DNA of 64,000 nucleotides from positions 124,001 through 188,000 of the forward strand of contig NZ_JAHKKS010000008.1 of the NCBI RefSeq assembly GCF_019737615.1, read 5' to 3'. Position 1 is the first letter of the stretch; every line of letters starts with the position of its first letter. This DNA is from Sphingobium xanthum (lineage in GTDB: Bacteria; Pseudomonadota; Alphaproteobacteria; Sphingomonadales; Sphingomonadaceae). Below the pieces are notes generated by a model, which did not search any database, was not told the DNA's origin, and was given only the letters and a program-made list of their open reading frames with translations. The position numbers and the translations under genes were made by a program. Below, piece by piece: positions 42,430 through 52,580 of the stretch.

Positions 42430-44502
42430 ATGACCGAAACGCCTCAGCCGCCAATCGCGGCGCAACGCCCGCACCAGACCCTCCATCATAATCGCACCCT
42501 CAGCGATCCCTGGGCCTGGCTGCGCGATCCCGGCTATCCGGACGTCACGGACCCGGACGTGCTCGATTATCTCAAGGCCGAGAATGCATTTTTCGAAGCG
42601 CATATGGCGGCGCACAAGCCGCTGACCGATGCGCTGTTCGAGGAGATGAAGGCGCGCATCAAGGAGGAGGACAAGTCCGTCCCGCAGAAGGATGGCGCCT
42701 ATGTCTACTGGAGCACCTTCGAGACGGGCGAGCAATATCGCCGCCACTGGCGCCGCCGCGCCGATGCGCCCGCAGACGGATCGGCCGACGAGCTGATCGT
42801 CGACGAACCGGCGCTGGCGGACGGGAAGGATTATTTCCGCCTCGGCGCCGTTGCCATTTCCAATGACGATCGCCTGCTGGCCTATGCCATCGATGATAAT
42901 GGCTCGGAGCGTTACACCGTCCGCATCAAGGATCTGACGACCGGCGAACTGTTGAGCGACGTCATCCCGGACGTGCTCTCCGCTCTCGTCTGGACCAGCG
43001 ACGACAGCGGCATCGTCTATGCCCCGGCCAATGCCCAATGGCGCACCGATCGCGCGATGCTGCACAGGATCGGCACGGAGGCGAGCGCCGACATCGAGCT
43101 ATTCAAGGAAGAGGATGAGGGCTTCCGCGTCTCGGTCGGCCTCACCTCGGCGGAGAACTGGATCGTGCTCGCCACCGGAGATCATGTGACCAGCGAAGTC
43201 CGCCTCGTGCCCGCCAACAACCCGACCGCCACGCCGATCCTCGTCTCGGCCCGCGTCGCCGAGCGCGAATATGATGCGGACGAGCATGACGGCTGGCTCT
43301 ACATCCGCACCAACGACACCCATCCCAATTTCCGCCTCGCCCGCGCACGGGTCGAGACGCCGGACCACTGGGACGAAGTGCTGCCTGCCTCGGACCAGTT
43401 CTACCTCACCGACGTCAGCTTGTTCAAAACCTTCTATGTGACCGAAGGACGCGAGAACGGCCTAGATCAGATCGAGATCCGCGACTATGCGACGCACGCG
43501 GCGCAGCGCCTCGATTTCCCGGAAGCGAGCTACGTCGCCGGGCTCGACGACAATCCCGAATATGATGTCACCAAGCTGCGCATCAGCTATGAGTCGATGG
43601 TCTCGCCCGAGACCGTGCTGGATTATTATCTGGCAGACGGCCGCCGCGAGGTCCTGAAGGTCCAGGAGATCCCCTCGGGCTTCGACTCCTCGCTCTATGC
43701 GACCGAGCGCCTGCTGATCCCGGCCCGCGACGGCACGCCGATCCCGGTCTCGGTGCTGCACCGGCGCGATCATCCGATGGACGGCTCCCGCCCGCTTTAT
43801 CTCTATGGCTATGGCGCTTATGGCATCGCCATCGAGCCAGGCTTCGGCACTTCGCGGCTCAGCCTCGTCGATCGCGGCTTCGCCTTCGCCATCGCCCATA
43901 TTCGCGGCGGCGATGATCTCGGCCAGCAATGGTACAAGGACGGCAAGCTCGAAAAGCGCACCAACACGTTCAACGATTTCGTCGACGTGGCGAAGGGGCT
44001 GGTCGAGCACGGCTATACCGCAGCGGGCCGCATCGCGACCTCGGGCGGCTCGGCCGGCGGCGAACTGATGGGCGCGATCGTCAACAGCGATCCCGCGCTC
44101 TGGGGTGCCGTCGTCGCGCATGTGCCCTTTGTCGACGTGCTCAACACGATGCTGGACGAGACCCTGCCGCTGACGCCGGGCGAATGGCCGGAATGGGGCA
44201 ATCCCATCGAGGACGCCGCCGCCTATGATCTGATCGCCAGCTACTCGCCCTACGACAATGTGACCGCGCAGCCCTATCCGCCGATGCTGGTCACGGCCGG
44301 CCTCAACGATCCCCGCGTGACCTATTGGGAGCCCGCCAAATGGGTCGCGCGGCTGCGGGCGACCAAGACGGACGACAATCTGCTCTTGCTCAAGACCAAC
44401 ATGGAAGCCGGCCATGGCGGCAAGTCCGGCCGCTGGGAGTCCCTGCGCGAAACGGCGGAGGAGTTCGCCTTCATCCTGTGGCAGCTGGGGGTGGAAAGCT
44501 GA
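42430..44502 (+). CDS. Oligopeptidase B-like S9 family peptidase
   Basis: A 690-residue prolyl-oligopeptidase-family serine peptidase, closest to oligopeptidase B, which cuts after basic residues. A seven-bladed propeller domain (about 70-410) precedes the hydrolase domain. The triad is S541 in TSGGSAGGE, D627 in AGLNDPRV and H662 in AGHGGKSGR; LYGYGAYG is the oxyanion loop. The start at 42430 (MTETPQPP) is preferred over an in-frame ATG-like start 57 bases earlier. Confidence 0.92.
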   Translation: MTETPQPPIAAQRPHQTLHHNRTLSDPWAWLRDPGYPDVTDPDVLDYLKAENAFFEAHMAAHKPLTDALFEEMKARIKEEDKSVPQKDGAYVYWSTFETGEQYRRHWRRRADAPADGSADELIVDEPALADGKDYFRLGAVAISNDDRLLAYAIDDNGSERYTVRIKDLTTGELLSDVIPDVLSALVWTSDDSGIVYAPANAQWRTDRAMLHRIGTEASADIELFKEEDEGFRVSVGLTSAENWIVLATGDHVTSEVRLVPANNPTATPILVSARVAEREYDADEHDGWLYIRTNDTHPNFRLARARVETPDHWDEVLPASDQFYLTDVSLFKTFYVTEGRENGLDQIEIRDYATHAAQRLDFPEASYVAGLDDNPEYDVTKLRISYESMVSPETVLDYYLADGRREVLKVQEIPSGFDSSLYATERLLIPARDGTPIPVSVLHRRDHPMDGSRPLYLYGYGAYGIAIEPGFGTSRLSLVDRGFAFAIAHIRGGDDLGQQWYKDGKLEKRTNTFNDFVDVAKGLVEHGYTAAGRIATSGGSAGGELMGAIVNSDPALWGAVVAHVPFVDVLNTMLDETLPLTPGEWPEWGNPIEDAAAYDLIASYSPYDNVTAQPYPPMLVTAGLNDPRVTYWEPAKWVARLRATKTDDNLLLLKTNMEAGHGGKSGRWESLRETAEEFAFILWQLGVES

Positions 44503-44516
44503 TCAAGCGGGCTGAC

Positions 44517-45821
44517 TTACATTCCCTCGAAGAAGCTCGGCAACGGCCGGGCGAACGGCGTCGCCGCCTTGGCGCCCTTGAGGACGATGATCGCATCATA
44601 GCTGTTGATGTAGCTGCGCATGTCCTCGCTCACGCCCTGCCGCCGCAACGTGCCGGGGATGAGGCGCAGCGGCGCGGTGTCGATCAGCGTCGGGCCATCG
44701 GTGGCGAGATGGCGATAGAACATGCCTGCCGTCGCCTCGAAGTCCTCGCGGCAACCGGAGATCGTGCCGCGAAAGTCGATCTGCTCGCCGTCCGGCCCGC
44801 AGACGATCATCACGCTGAACGTCTTCCTGCCCTCCATCAGCGCCAGCGCGTTGACGAAACTGCCGAGCGCGGGCGTGTATGTGGGCGAGAGGCCGGCGGT
44901 AAGGTGGTAGGCGCCGAACTTCATGACGGTGCGCGGCGGCGTCTTCCCGGCCGCGCGCCAGTGCGCCAGGAAGTTGCGCTTCATATAGTCCTCGCGCATC
45001 CGGTTGGAGAGGTTCGCTGCCGGGCTGTCCTGCAGCCGGTAGATCTCGCCGGAGAGCTTCATGTCGGCGATCAGCTGCCGCGCCGCCGTGGGGCCCTTGG
45101 CGAAGGCACTCTCCAGCGGCTTGTAGATCTCGTCCTTGAAGCTGGTCAGCGCCATCAACGGCTTGCTCTTGTCCCGCGCGGCGGCGACCGCCGCTTTCTG
45201 CGCCGGCGTCCTGGCCCAGCCGTCCAGCCGGTCGAGCAGCAGCGGCGCGGAGGACGCGAATTCCTGGTCGATGCCCCAGAGCGCACCCTGCTTCGCTCCC
45301 GCGCGGCCCAGCATCTTGCGCGCCAGATCGGCCTCTTCGCGCAGGTTGAGGAACGCGAAGCTGATCGCGCGACGCGGGTCGGCCATATAGGCATCGAGCC
45401 GCTCGGCCGGACCGCGCAGCAGCGGTTCCTGCGTTGCGGCTCCGATCGGACTGATCTCGAGCGCATAGGCGAGCGGGCGATCGATCGGCAGCGCATCGAC
45501 CAGCAGGCCCGCTGCCTGCGCAATGCTGCCCGTGCCGTGTGTTTCGCCGATCATCAGGATATCGGCCTGCGCCATCTTGCCGGTCAGCCATGCGCCGCCC
45601 TCGCCGCCCGGCCGGCCGTCGGCGAGCGAAAGCGGCTTGAGCGCCTGCGCGATCGTCTCGGAAAGGCGCGCGCGGTCGGCTGCCTGGATCTGCGCTTGCG
45701 CGGCGGTCGGGGAAGGGATGGCCTGCGGGGACGGAGGGGGCGCGGATGCCTGGGCCAGCGCGATCGTGGCAGCGCCGGCCAGCAGGCTCGTGCCCGCCAC
45801 CGCGATCATCTTGCGCACCAT
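44517..45821 (-). CDS. EreA/ChaN-superfamily-like secreted protein
   Basis: A 434-residue exported protein (signal peptide to about residue 24, then a proline-rich stretch). ILMIGETHGTGSIAQAAGLLVDAL at about residue 88 matches the GExH motif of the erythromycin-esterase/ChaN/TraB superfamily, and MKFGAYHLTAGLSP supplies a later histidine. The activity is unknown; antibiotic esterase function should not be assumed. It converges with the oligopeptidase gene, 14 bases apart. Confidence 0.7.
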   Translation of the reverse strand: MVRKMIAVAGTSLLAGAATIALAQASAPPPSPQAIPSPTAAQAQIQAADRARLSETIAQALKPLSLADGRPGGEGGAWLTGKMAQADILMIGETHGTGSIAQAAGLLVDALPIDRPLAYALEISPIGAATQEPLLRGPAERLDAYMADPRRAISFAFLNLREEADLARKMLGRAGAKQGALWGIDQEFASSAPLLLDRLDGWARTPAQKAAVAAARDKSKPLMALTSFKDEIYKPLESAFAKGPTAARQLIADMKLSGEIYRLQDSPAANLSNRMREDYMKRNFLAHWRAAGKTPPRTVMKFGAYHLTAGLSPTYTPALGSFVNALALMEGRKTFSVMIVCGPDGEQIDFRGTISGCREDFEATAGMFYRHLATDGPTLIDTAPLRLIPGTLRRQGVSEDMRSYINSYDAIIVLKGAKAATPFARPLPSFFEGM

Positions 45822-45920
45822 ATTAGCCCTCCCGTCACCGCCAACTGTCTTAGCCTAGCAAGACACCACCCAATGGCAAGGGCTTTTACCCGCGCCGCCC
45901 GCTGGCCTATAGCGCGCTTC

Positions 45921-46316
45921 ATGGGCAAGCCGTTCGAGATGCGCTTCGTGGCCGAGGCGGATGACATCGACATCATGGGCCACGTCAACAACGCGGTCTG
46001 GGTTCGCTGGATGGAGGCGATCGCCACCGCGCACTGGCAGGCGCTGGCACCCGCCGAGGCGCAGGCGCTCTACGCCTGGGTCGTGACCCGGCACGAGATC
46101 GACTATCGCGGCAATGTCGTGCAGGGCGAGGCGGTCATCGCCCGCACCCATGTCGCCGAGCCGCCGCGCGGGGCGCGGTTTGATCGGCTGATCGAGTTCA
46201 TCGGCGAGGACGGAAAGGCGAAGGTTTCGGCCCGTACGACCTGGGCCATGGTCGAGATCGAGAGCCGCCGGCTGATGCGCGTGCCGGCCAATCTGGCCGC
46301 AATCTTCCTCGGCTGA
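45921..46316 (+). CDS. Acyl-CoA thioesterase, 4-hydroxybenzoyl-CoA thioesterase type
   Basis: A 131-residue hotdog-fold thioesterase of the YbgC/4HBT kind. The N-terminal FVAEADDIDIMGHVNNAVWVRWMEAI contains the catalytic-loop aspartate and the HVNN motif; the length is standard. The start is ATG 45921; an ATG at 45873 would add 16 residues. Neither neighbour is functionally related. Confidence 0.85.
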   Translation: MGKPFEMRFVAEADDIDIMGHVNNAVWVRWMEAIATAHWQALAPAEAQALYAWVVTRHEIDYRGNVVQGEAVIARTHVAEPPRGARFDRLIEFIGEDGKAKVSARTTWAMVEIESRRLMRVPANLAAIFLG

Positions 46317-46317
46317 G

Positions 46318-47241
46318 CTAGGGCCGGGCGGGCGTGGCAGGCGCCGGCTGGGCCACGGGCGTCACCACCGGCGCGGTGCGCGGCTCGAGGATCGCCGCTG
46401 CCTCGATCACGTCGAGCGCGCGGCGCGCTTCGTTGTAGCGGCGGGCCTGCTCCAGCCACTGCGTCATTTCCGGCTGGCGCGAAAGGCTTGAGACTTCGCC
46501 GATTGCCGCCTCGATCTGTCCGGACTCGACGTTGAGCCGCGCCCGGGCCAGCCGCTCGCGCGGCTCGGGCGATGGCGCATCGGCTTGGCGGATGACAGCC
46601 AGTCCGCGCAATTCGCGCATCGCGGCAGACCACCAGCCTTCATTGGGGCTGCCGCGCTCGACCGCCGTGCCGATCGTCACCAGCCCCGCCCGCAAGGTAC
46701 CGAGCGTCACGGGCTTCTCGGCGGCGTTGACGATGGTGGCGACGGCCTTGGGCTGCGCCTCGCCGAACAGCAGGCGCAGCTGCGCCTCGACATAACCGAG
46801 CGACGTACCGGTATCGAGCGCGCGCCGGGCGGCGAAGGCGATCATCATGGCTTCCGCGCGATTGGCATAGCCCGATGCGGCCTCCGCTGCGACGGCGACC
46901 CGCGTCAGCCGCTGTTCGAGCGCAGCGACCTGATCGACTTGCGTCGCCGCGTTCAGCACCTCGCTAGCGCCGCGCGTCGATCCGCGGGCGTCGGGCATGC
47001 CCTGGGTCGGGTCCGCGCCGTCGGCGCTGTTGAGCATGGTGGCGGGGCCGGACGGCATGGCCGCCGGATCCAGCGTGCCGAAGCGCAGGCCGCCTTGCCA
47101 GTTGATCACGACCCAGGTCATGGCGGCAAGGCCGATAACGAACGCAAGCAAGGCGAGCGCAATGATCAGCCGGGTCCGGGAAGGCCGCGGCGCGTCGGTC
47201 AGGGCGTCGTCGCCAGTGCCGTCCGGTGCGTTGCTTGCCAT
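46318..47241 (-). CDS. Mitofilin-like (COG4223) membrane protein
   Basis: A 307-residue inner-membrane protein: a cytoplasmic start, one transmembrane helix (about residues 22-43) and a largely helical periplasmic region, as in alphaproteobacterial mitofilin (Mic60)-like proteins, which are normally encoded after hemC-hemD. The proline-alanine C-terminal tail (PVVTPVAQPAPATPARP) is low complexity. AGGAGG sits unusually close to the chosen ATG at 47241, so the start could be an ATG at 47277. hemY, often next in such clusters, is absent. Confidence 0.72.
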   Translation of the reverse strand: MASNAPDGTGDDALTDAPRPSRTRLIIALALLAFVIGLAAMTWVVINWQGGLRFGTLDPAAMPSGPATMLNSADGADPTQGMPDARGSTRGASEVLNAATQVDQVAALEQRLTRVAVAAEAASGYANRAEAMMIAFAARRALDTGTSLGYVEAQLRLLFGEAQPKAVATIVNAAEKPVTLGTLRAGLVTIGTAVERGSPNEGWWSAAMRELRGLAVIRQADAPSPEPRERLARARLNVESGQIEAAIGEVSSLSRQPEMTQWLEQARRYNEARRALDVIEAAAILEPRTAPVVTPVAQPAPATPARP

Positions 47242-47258
47242 GCCTCCTGCCGGGTCGA

Positions 47259-47942
47259 TTACGAGGCGCCCATACATAGCGACGTGGCGAGGCGCAGCAA
47301 GGCCGTATCGTCCGGGGACGGGGAGACATGACCTTTGCGCCAGCCTTTGCCACAAGAGTCGAGCGCTGCCTGGCTGATCGCGAGCAGGAAATGGTTGCGA
47401 TGCGAGGGCGGCAGCAGCGCGTTCAGGCGCCGCCCGGCCGCCGGGGAATGAATGGCGATGACGGACGACGGCAGTGTCGCGAACGCCTTGGTGAAGGGCC
47501 GCATGTCGCGCGCTTCGGCGCGATAGACGACGTGCCGCGCGATGATGAGGCCGAGCGGATCGAACGGGCGCACCTCCTCGCCGCACAAATGAAGCACTTG
47601 CCGATGCCCCGCCTGAGTGAGAAGCGGAATGGTGGTTGCTGCGTCGCCGCCGCCGATATGGACATTGGTGACGCCTTGCGCCCGCACGGCTTGCGCACTG
47701 GCCTCCCCCACCGTGAACACCGGCAAGCCCGCGAATTTGGCCAGCGTCGCGGCACCATGGCGCGCGCCGCTGGCGCTCGTGACCAGCAGCGCATCGAAGG
47801 GGCCTTCCGGTATCGGTTCATCTTCGACCGGGATGATCTCGAACAACGGGAACTGGATCACCTCAAGGCCGAGCGCACGAGCCGGCTCCGCCGAGCGATC
47901 ATTGCCCGGTTGAGGCCGCAGCAGCACAAGTGGCCGGTTCAT
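47259..47942 (-). CDS. hemD: Uroporphyrinogen-III synthase
   Basis: A 227-residue uroporphyrinogen-III synthase, which cyclises hydroxymethylbilane in haem synthesis. The sequence is loosely conserved as usual, but PLVLLRPQPGNDRSA at the start, LLVTSASGAR and FTVGEASAQAVRAQG are the recognisable HEM4 pieces. Its ATG overlaps the hemC stop (ATGA), and the mitofilin-like gene follows. Confidence 0.9.
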   Translation of the reverse strand: MNRPLVLLRPQPGNDRSAEPARALGLEVIQFPLFEIIPVEDEPIPEGPFDALLVTSASGARHGAATLAKFAGLPVFTVGEASAQAVRAQGVTNVHIGGGDAATTIPLLTQAGHRQVLHLCGEEVRPFDPLGLIIARHVVYRAEARDMRPFTKAFATLPSSVIAIHSPAAGRRLNALLPPSHRNHFLLAISQAALDSCGKGWRKGHVSPSPDDTALLRLATSLCMGAS

Positions 47943-48877
47943 ACCGTGAAGAGCGCGCGCAGGGCGGGGCTGGCGCGCGCCAGCAAGCGCTTGCCGAGTG
48001 CTCCGGCACTCTCGGTATTGCTTCCCGGCAAGATCGCTTCTTCGTTCACCTGCTCACCGCCGTCCTCGCTCAAGATCTGGGCACGCAGGTGCAGATCGTC
48101 GCCGGATACGCGCGCCAGCGCGGCGATCGGGCTGTGACATGATCCGCCAAGCGCCAGCAGCACGGCCCGCTCGGCAAGGACGCAACGCTCGGTATCGGCA
48201 TCGCCGATCGCGGCAAGCAGCGTCTGCGCACGATCATCGGCGGCCCGACACTCGATGCCGACCGCGCCCTGCGCCACGGCGGGGAGCAGTGTATCGACCG
48301 GAATTGCGGCACCGATATCTCCAAGGCCGAGTCGGTCGAGACCGGCCGCCGCGAGCAGGGTCGCATCGAGATCGCCCGCCTCGACGCGCGCAAGGCGCGT
48401 TGCCACATTGCCGCGCAGCAGGGTCGTCTGCAGGTCCGGGCGCAGGGCCTTGAGCTGCGCCGCCCGGCGCGGCGAGCTCGTGCCGACGACGGCCCGCTCG
48501 GGCAGCGCGGCAATGGACGGCGCTCCGATCAGCCGGTCTTCGACCGCCGCACGCGGCAGCATGGCCGCAATGCGGATCGCCTCGGGTCGAACCGTCTCGA
48601 CATCTTTCATCGAATGGACGGCGCAGTCGATCTCGCCTTCCAGCAGCGCCCGGTCCAGCTCCTTGGTCCAGAGCGCCTTGCCGCCGATCTCGGCCAGCGC
48701 CCTGTCCTGGATGCGATCGCCGCTGGTCGTGACGGTGACGAGGCGAATCGCCTCGCGCGGCCAGCCATGGGTTGCGATCAGCGCGGATATGGTGAGCTCA
48801 GCCTGCGCCAGCGCCAGTGGCGAACCGCGCGAACCGAGACGAAAGGGCGATGAAGCTGTCGGCATGGGATCGATCAT
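47939..48877 (-). CDS. hemC: Hydroxymethylbilane synthase
   Basis: A 312-residue porphobilinogen deaminase. RLGSRGSPLALAQA at the N terminus, VHSMKDV, VGTSSPRRAAQL and RGNVATRLARVEAGDLDATLLAAAGLDRLG form the conserved core, and the cofactor cysteine is in LGGSCHSPIA. The start is placed at 48877, though an ATG at 48865 is also good. It is divergent from tsaD across about 50 bases, an arrangement shared by many alphaproteobacteria. Confidence 0.95.
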   Translation of the reverse strand: MIDPMPTASSPFRLGSRGSPLALAQAELTISALIATHGWPREAIRLVTVTTSGDRIQDRALAEIGGKALWTKELDRALLEGEIDCAVHSMKDVETVRPEAIRIAAMLPRAAVEDRLIGAPSIAALPERAVVGTSSPRRAAQLKALRPDLQTTLLRGNVATRLARVEAGDLDATLLAAAGLDRLGLGDIGAAIPVDTLLPAVAQGAVGIECRAADDRAQTLLAAIGDADTERCVLAERAVLLALGGSCHSPIAALARVSGDDLHLRAQILSEDGGEQVNEEAILPGSNTESAGALGKRLLARASPALRALFTV

Positions 48878-48928
48878 GAGTGGAATGCCGATAGACCCTA
48901 AGCGCACACCTCTCTAGAGGGAAGCGCC

Positions 48929-49963
48929 ATGCCTATCATCCTCGGCCTGGAATCGAGCTGTGACGAGACAGCGGCCGCCCTGGTGTCCGGGGATCGCACG
49001 ATCCTCGCCCATCGTCTTGCCGGTCAGGAGGCCGCGCACCGTCCTTATGGCGGCGTCGTGCCGGAGATTGCCGCGCGCGCGCATGTCGAGGCGCTGATCC
49101 CGCTCGTGCAGGCCGCGCTCGACGATGCCGGCATGACCCTGGCCGATGTCGATGCGGTTGCGGCAACAGCCGGTCCGGGCCTCATCGGCGGCGTGATGGT
49201 CGGCCTGGTGACGGGTAAGGCGCTGGCCCATGCGGCCGGCAAGCCGCTCGTCGCGGTCAATCATCTGGAGGGGCATGCGCTCTCACCGCGCCTTGCCGAT
49301 CCGGCGCTCCGGTTTCCCTATTTGCTGCTGCTCGTCTCGGGCGGGCATTGCCAACTGCTGGAAGTGCGTGGTGTCGGCGACTATCGCCGCCTCGCCACTA
49401 CCATCGACGATGCGGCCGGTGAGGCGTTCGACAAGACCGCGAAGCTGCTCGGTCTCGGCATTCCCGGCGGCCCCAGGGTCGAGGTGCTGGCGCGCGATGG
49501 CGATCCGCGTGCGGTGCCGTTGCCGCGTCCCCTGATCGGGACAGCCGAGCCGCATTTCTCCTTCGCCGGCCTCAAGAGTGCGGTCATGCGCGCCATCGAC
49601 GGCGGGCAATGGAACGATGCTGACATCGCGGCGAGCTTTCAGCAGGCGGTGGTCGATTGCCTCGTCGATCGCACAGCGCGCGCGCTGGCTGTCGCGGATC
49701 GGCCTACTGCTCTGGTCGTCGCGGGCGGTGTCGCAGCCAATGGCGCCGTGCGCGCCGCGCTGGAAGACCTCGCCCGTCGCCATGATCTGCCTTTTGTCGC
49801 GCCGCCGCTTTGGCTCTGCACGGACAATGCAGCGATGATCGGCTGGGCTGGCTGCGAGCGTTTTGCCGCCGGCCTCACCGACGATCTCGCTTTCCCGGCG
49901 CGGCCGCGCTGGCCGCTCGATCCGGCGGCGGAAGCCGTGCGCGGCGCGGGGGTCAAGGCATGA
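48929..49963 (+). CDS. tsaD: tRNA N6-threonylcarbamoyladenosine synthase subunit TsaD
   Basis: A 344-residue ASKHA-fold protein transferring the threonylcarbamoyl group to A37 of ANN-reading tRNAs. [16 protein letters not shown] opens the protein, the iron-binding HLEGH lies at about residue 112, and the GGCH-like VSGGHCQL and [18 protein letters not shown] segments follow. It overlaps gpsA (ATGA). Confidence 0.96.
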   Translation: MPIILGLESSCDETAAALVSGDRTILAHRLAGQEAAHRPYGGVVPEIAARAHVEALIPLVQAALDDAGMTLADVDAVAATAGPGLIGGVMVGLVTGKALAHAAGKPLVAVNHLEGHALSPRLADPALRFPYLLLLVSGGHCQLLEVRGVGDYRRLATTIDDAAGEAFDKTAKLLGLGIPGGPRVEVLARDGDPRAVPLPRPLIGTAEPHFSFAGLKSAVMRAIDGGQWNDADIAASFQQAVVDCLVDRTARALAVADRPTALVVAGGVAANGAVRAALEDLARRHDLPFVAPPLWLCTDNAAMIGWAGCERFAAGLTDDLAFPARPRWPLDPAAEAVRGAGVKA

Positions 49964-50943
49964 GCGCGCTACCTATCGGTGTCATCGGCGGCGGCGCCTG
50001 GGGCACGGCGCTGGCCCAGGTGCTCGCTTCCGGCGGGAGCGACGTCATGCTATGGGCACGCAACGGTTCGGTGGTGGGCTCGATCAACGTGCATCGCGAG
50101 AATCCCGCCTATCTGCCGGGCGTGCGACTGTCCGACCGTGTCCGCGCGACCGACGACGTTGCGGTCATGGCGGAGGCACGCATGCTGCTGGTGGTCACGC
50201 CCGCTCAGCATATGCGCGCCATTCTCGGGCGCCTCGCGCCGGAAGGGCAGCCCCTGATCCTCTGCGCCAAGGGCATCGAGGCGGTCACGCACAAGCTGAT
50301 GCATCAAGTCGCGCGCGAGGCGATGCCGGGCTCGCCGGTCGCCGTGCTGTCCGGTCCGACCTTCGCGAACGAAGTCGCCGGCGGCCTGCCGACGGCGGTA
50401 ACGCTCGCCGCAGAAGAGGAAGCGCTAGCCCGGTTGCTGGCGGACGTCATCGCGCGACCGACGCTGCGGCCCTATGTCTCCGACGATGTCGTGGGAGCGG
50501 AGATCGGCGGCGCGGTCAAGAATGTGCTCGCCATTGCCTGTGGTGTCGTTGATGGGGCCGGCCTTGGCCAGAATGCCCGCGCGGCCCTGATCGCGCGTGG
50601 CTTCGCGGAGATGTCGCGTTTCGGCCTGGCGCTGGGCGCGCGTGCGGAGACGCTCGCCGGCCTCTCCGGGCTCGGCGATCTCGTGCTCACCTGCTCTTCC
50701 CGCCGCTCGCGCAACTTCGCGCTCGGCAAGGGGCTGGGCGAAGGCAAGAGCGCCGCCGCTTTGATGACCGACCGGCGCACCGTTGCCGAAGGGGCTTCCA
50801 CCGCGCCGGTTCTGCTCGAAATTGCGCGCGCTTATGGCATCGACATGCCGGTGACGGCGGCGGTTTGCGCCTTGCTTGCGGGCGAGCAGGGCGTGAGCGA
50901 TGTCATTGGCGCGCTACTTGCGCGCCCGCTCCGCGCCGAGTGA
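49960..50943 (+). CDS. gpsA: Glycerol-3-phosphate dehydrogenase (NAD(P)+)
   Basis: A 327-residue enzyme making sn-glycerol-3-phosphate for phospholipids. [17 protein letters not shown] is the nucleotide loop, [17 protein letters not shown] and [17 protein letters not shown] (catalytic lysine) are conserved, and [16 protein letters not shown] is near residue 245. It is translationally coupled to tsaD. Confidence 0.96.
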   Translation: MSALPIGVIGGGAWGTALAQVLASGGSDVMLWARNGSVVGSINVHRENPAYLPGVRLSDRVRATDDVAVMAEARMLLVVTPAQHMRAILGRLAPEGQPLILCAKGIEAVTHKLMHQVAREAMPGSPVAVLSGPTFANEVAGGLPTAVTLAAEEEALARLLADVIARPTLRPYVSDDVVGAEIGGAVKNVLAIACGVVDGAGLGQNARAALIARGFAEMSRFGLALGARAETLAGLSGLGDLVLTCSSRRSRNFALGKGLGEGKSAAALMTDRRTVAEGASTAPVLLEIARAYGIDMPVTAAVCALLAGEQGVSDVIGALLARPLRAE

Positions 50944-51028
50944 GGGAACGAGAAGCTTTGCCTGCCCGTTCGGTTACGCCTATTGAGAGACCGCGCGCGC
51001 CAACGGGCGCCGCGGGGGAGCGCCTTGC

Positions 51029-52570
51029 ATGACCAAAGCGCCGGGGCAGGCCGAGCAAGCCGAGCGCGATGACATCGCGGCGCTCGCGCGCGGCGGGCGT
51101 GCCAACGTCTTCGGCTTCCTGCTGCGCCTCGCGGCGCGCATTCCGTTCCTGTTCATTGCCGGCCGGCTCTATGGCGCCTCGGTACTCGGCCGCTTCGCTT
51201 ACGCCGTGCTTGTCGTCGAATTCGCGGCGCAACTTGCGACGATGGGCCTCAAACGCGGCCTTGCCGAGCAATTGGCGCGCGATCCGCGCGATCAGTCGCA
51301 CATCGTGGCGGACGGGCTGCTCCTGTGCTTGATCGGCAGCTGTGCGACCGCGGGCATATTGCTGATCTTCCCGGAAGCGATGTTCCCCAACAGCGGGCTT
51401 AACGGGCTCGATCGCCTGTTGCCGCTCATCGTCATCGCCATCGCGCTGACCGATGTGGCGCTTGCGGCCTGCGCCTATCAGTTCAACATCGCCGCCTCGG
51501 TCCACGCGCGCTCCATCGTCGAGCCGTGGACGATCAGCGTCGCGGCGCTGGGCTTCTATTTCTATTCGGAGCGCGACGGGCTGATCCTTGCCTATGTCTG
51601 TGCGATGAGCGCGGCGATGCTCGCCGCTTTCTGGCCGCTGCTGCGCCACTACGGCCTGCCGAAAGGCTGGCGGCCGCATCCCATGCGCCTGTGGCGGCTC
51701 GCGATCCGCAATTTGCCGCTGGCCGCAGCCGATGCGATCGAGTGGGCGACGCGCCGGCTCGATCTCGCGATTCTCGGCCTGTTCGCGACGCCGTCGGTGG
51801 TCGGCATCTATTATGTCGCGCAACAGGTCGCCTCGCTGCCGCAGAAGCTCAAGACCAGCTTCGAGCCGATCCTGAGCCCGGTCATCACGCGCAATCTGAA
51901 GCTCGGCAATCTGCCGGCGATCGCCCATCAGGTGAGCCAGGTCGGTTTCTGGATCGTCGCGGCGCAACTCGGCGTCGCGCTCGCGCTCGGGATTCCGGGC
52001 GAGGCGGTGATGGGGCTGGTCGGCCCGACCTTCGTGGGCGGCACCGGCGCGCTCGCCTGTCTGCTCGCGGCCGAAGTGCTGGCCACGCCTGCCGTGGTGA
52101 GCGAAGCGGCGCTCGTCTACATGGCGCGCCTTCGCAATCTCAGCCTGTCGATCCTCACCATCGTCATGCAGGCCGCGCTGACGTTGGCGCTCATCATGGC
52201 GGCGCGGCGCCTCGAACTGCCGGACATGTATATCGCCGCCACGCCGGCCATCGCGCTGGCGATCGCGCTCACGGTAAGCTCGCTGTCCAAGTCCTGGCTG
52301 CTCGGCAGCCTGCTCGGCAGCCGCATCGCCATCTGGCGGGCGAGCCTCGTCATTTGCGGTCTCGTCGTGGCGATCGGCGGGATGGCCGTCACCCTGCTGC
52401 CGCAGCGCTATGAATGGATCGAGCTGGTGATCGGCATTCCGGCGATGCTCGCCGCCTATTGCCTGATGGTCTGGCGGCTGTCGTTCGATCAGGCCGACCG
52501 GACGCTGTTCCGCGAGCGCAAGCTCGCTGCCGGGCAGGAACCGCTGGCGGAGCCCCGCGGCGGCGCCTGA
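51029..52570 (+). CDS. Lipopolysaccharide biosynthesis protein, Wzx-like flippase
   Basis: A 513-residue polytopic membrane protein with about 12-14 helices, MVF-fold (Wzx/MurJ type). The start, after a polar 30 residues, is a typical RLAARIPFLFIAGRLYGASVLGRFAYAVLVVEF helix pair. It may flip lipid-linked oligosaccharides, but no polysaccharide cluster surrounds it. It starts 85 bases after gpsA and may share its transcript. Confidence 0.82.
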   Translation: MTKAPGQAEQAERDDIAALARGGRANVFGFLLRLAARIPFLFIAGRLYGASVLGRFAYAVLVVEFAAQLATMGLKRGLAEQLARDPRDQSHIVADGLLLCLIGSCATAGILLIFPEAMFPNSGLNGLDRLLPLIVIAIALTDVALAACAYQFNIAASVHARSIVEPWTISVAALGFYFYSERDGLILAYVCAMSAAMLAAFWPLLRHYGLPKGWRPHPMRLWRLAIRNLPLAAADAIEWATRRLDLAILGLFATPSVVGIYYVAQQVASLPQKLKTSFEPILSPVITRNLKLGNLPAIAHQVSQVGFWIVAAQLGVALALGIPGEAVMGLVGPTFVGGTGALACLLAAEVLATPAVVSEAALVYMARLRNLSLSILTIVMQAALTLALIMAARRLELPDMYIAATPAIALAIALTVSSLSKSWLLGSLLGSRIAIWRASLVICGLVVAIGGMAVTLLPQRYEWIELVIGIPAMLAAYCLMVWRLSFDQADRTLFRERKLAAGQEPLAEPRGGA

Positions 52571-52580
52571 CCCGTCGCGT

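Noticed and set aside
44517-45821. Macrolide resistance by erythromycin esterase
   Set aside because: Only the GExH superfamily motif is shared; the rest differs, so a resistance role cannot be supported.
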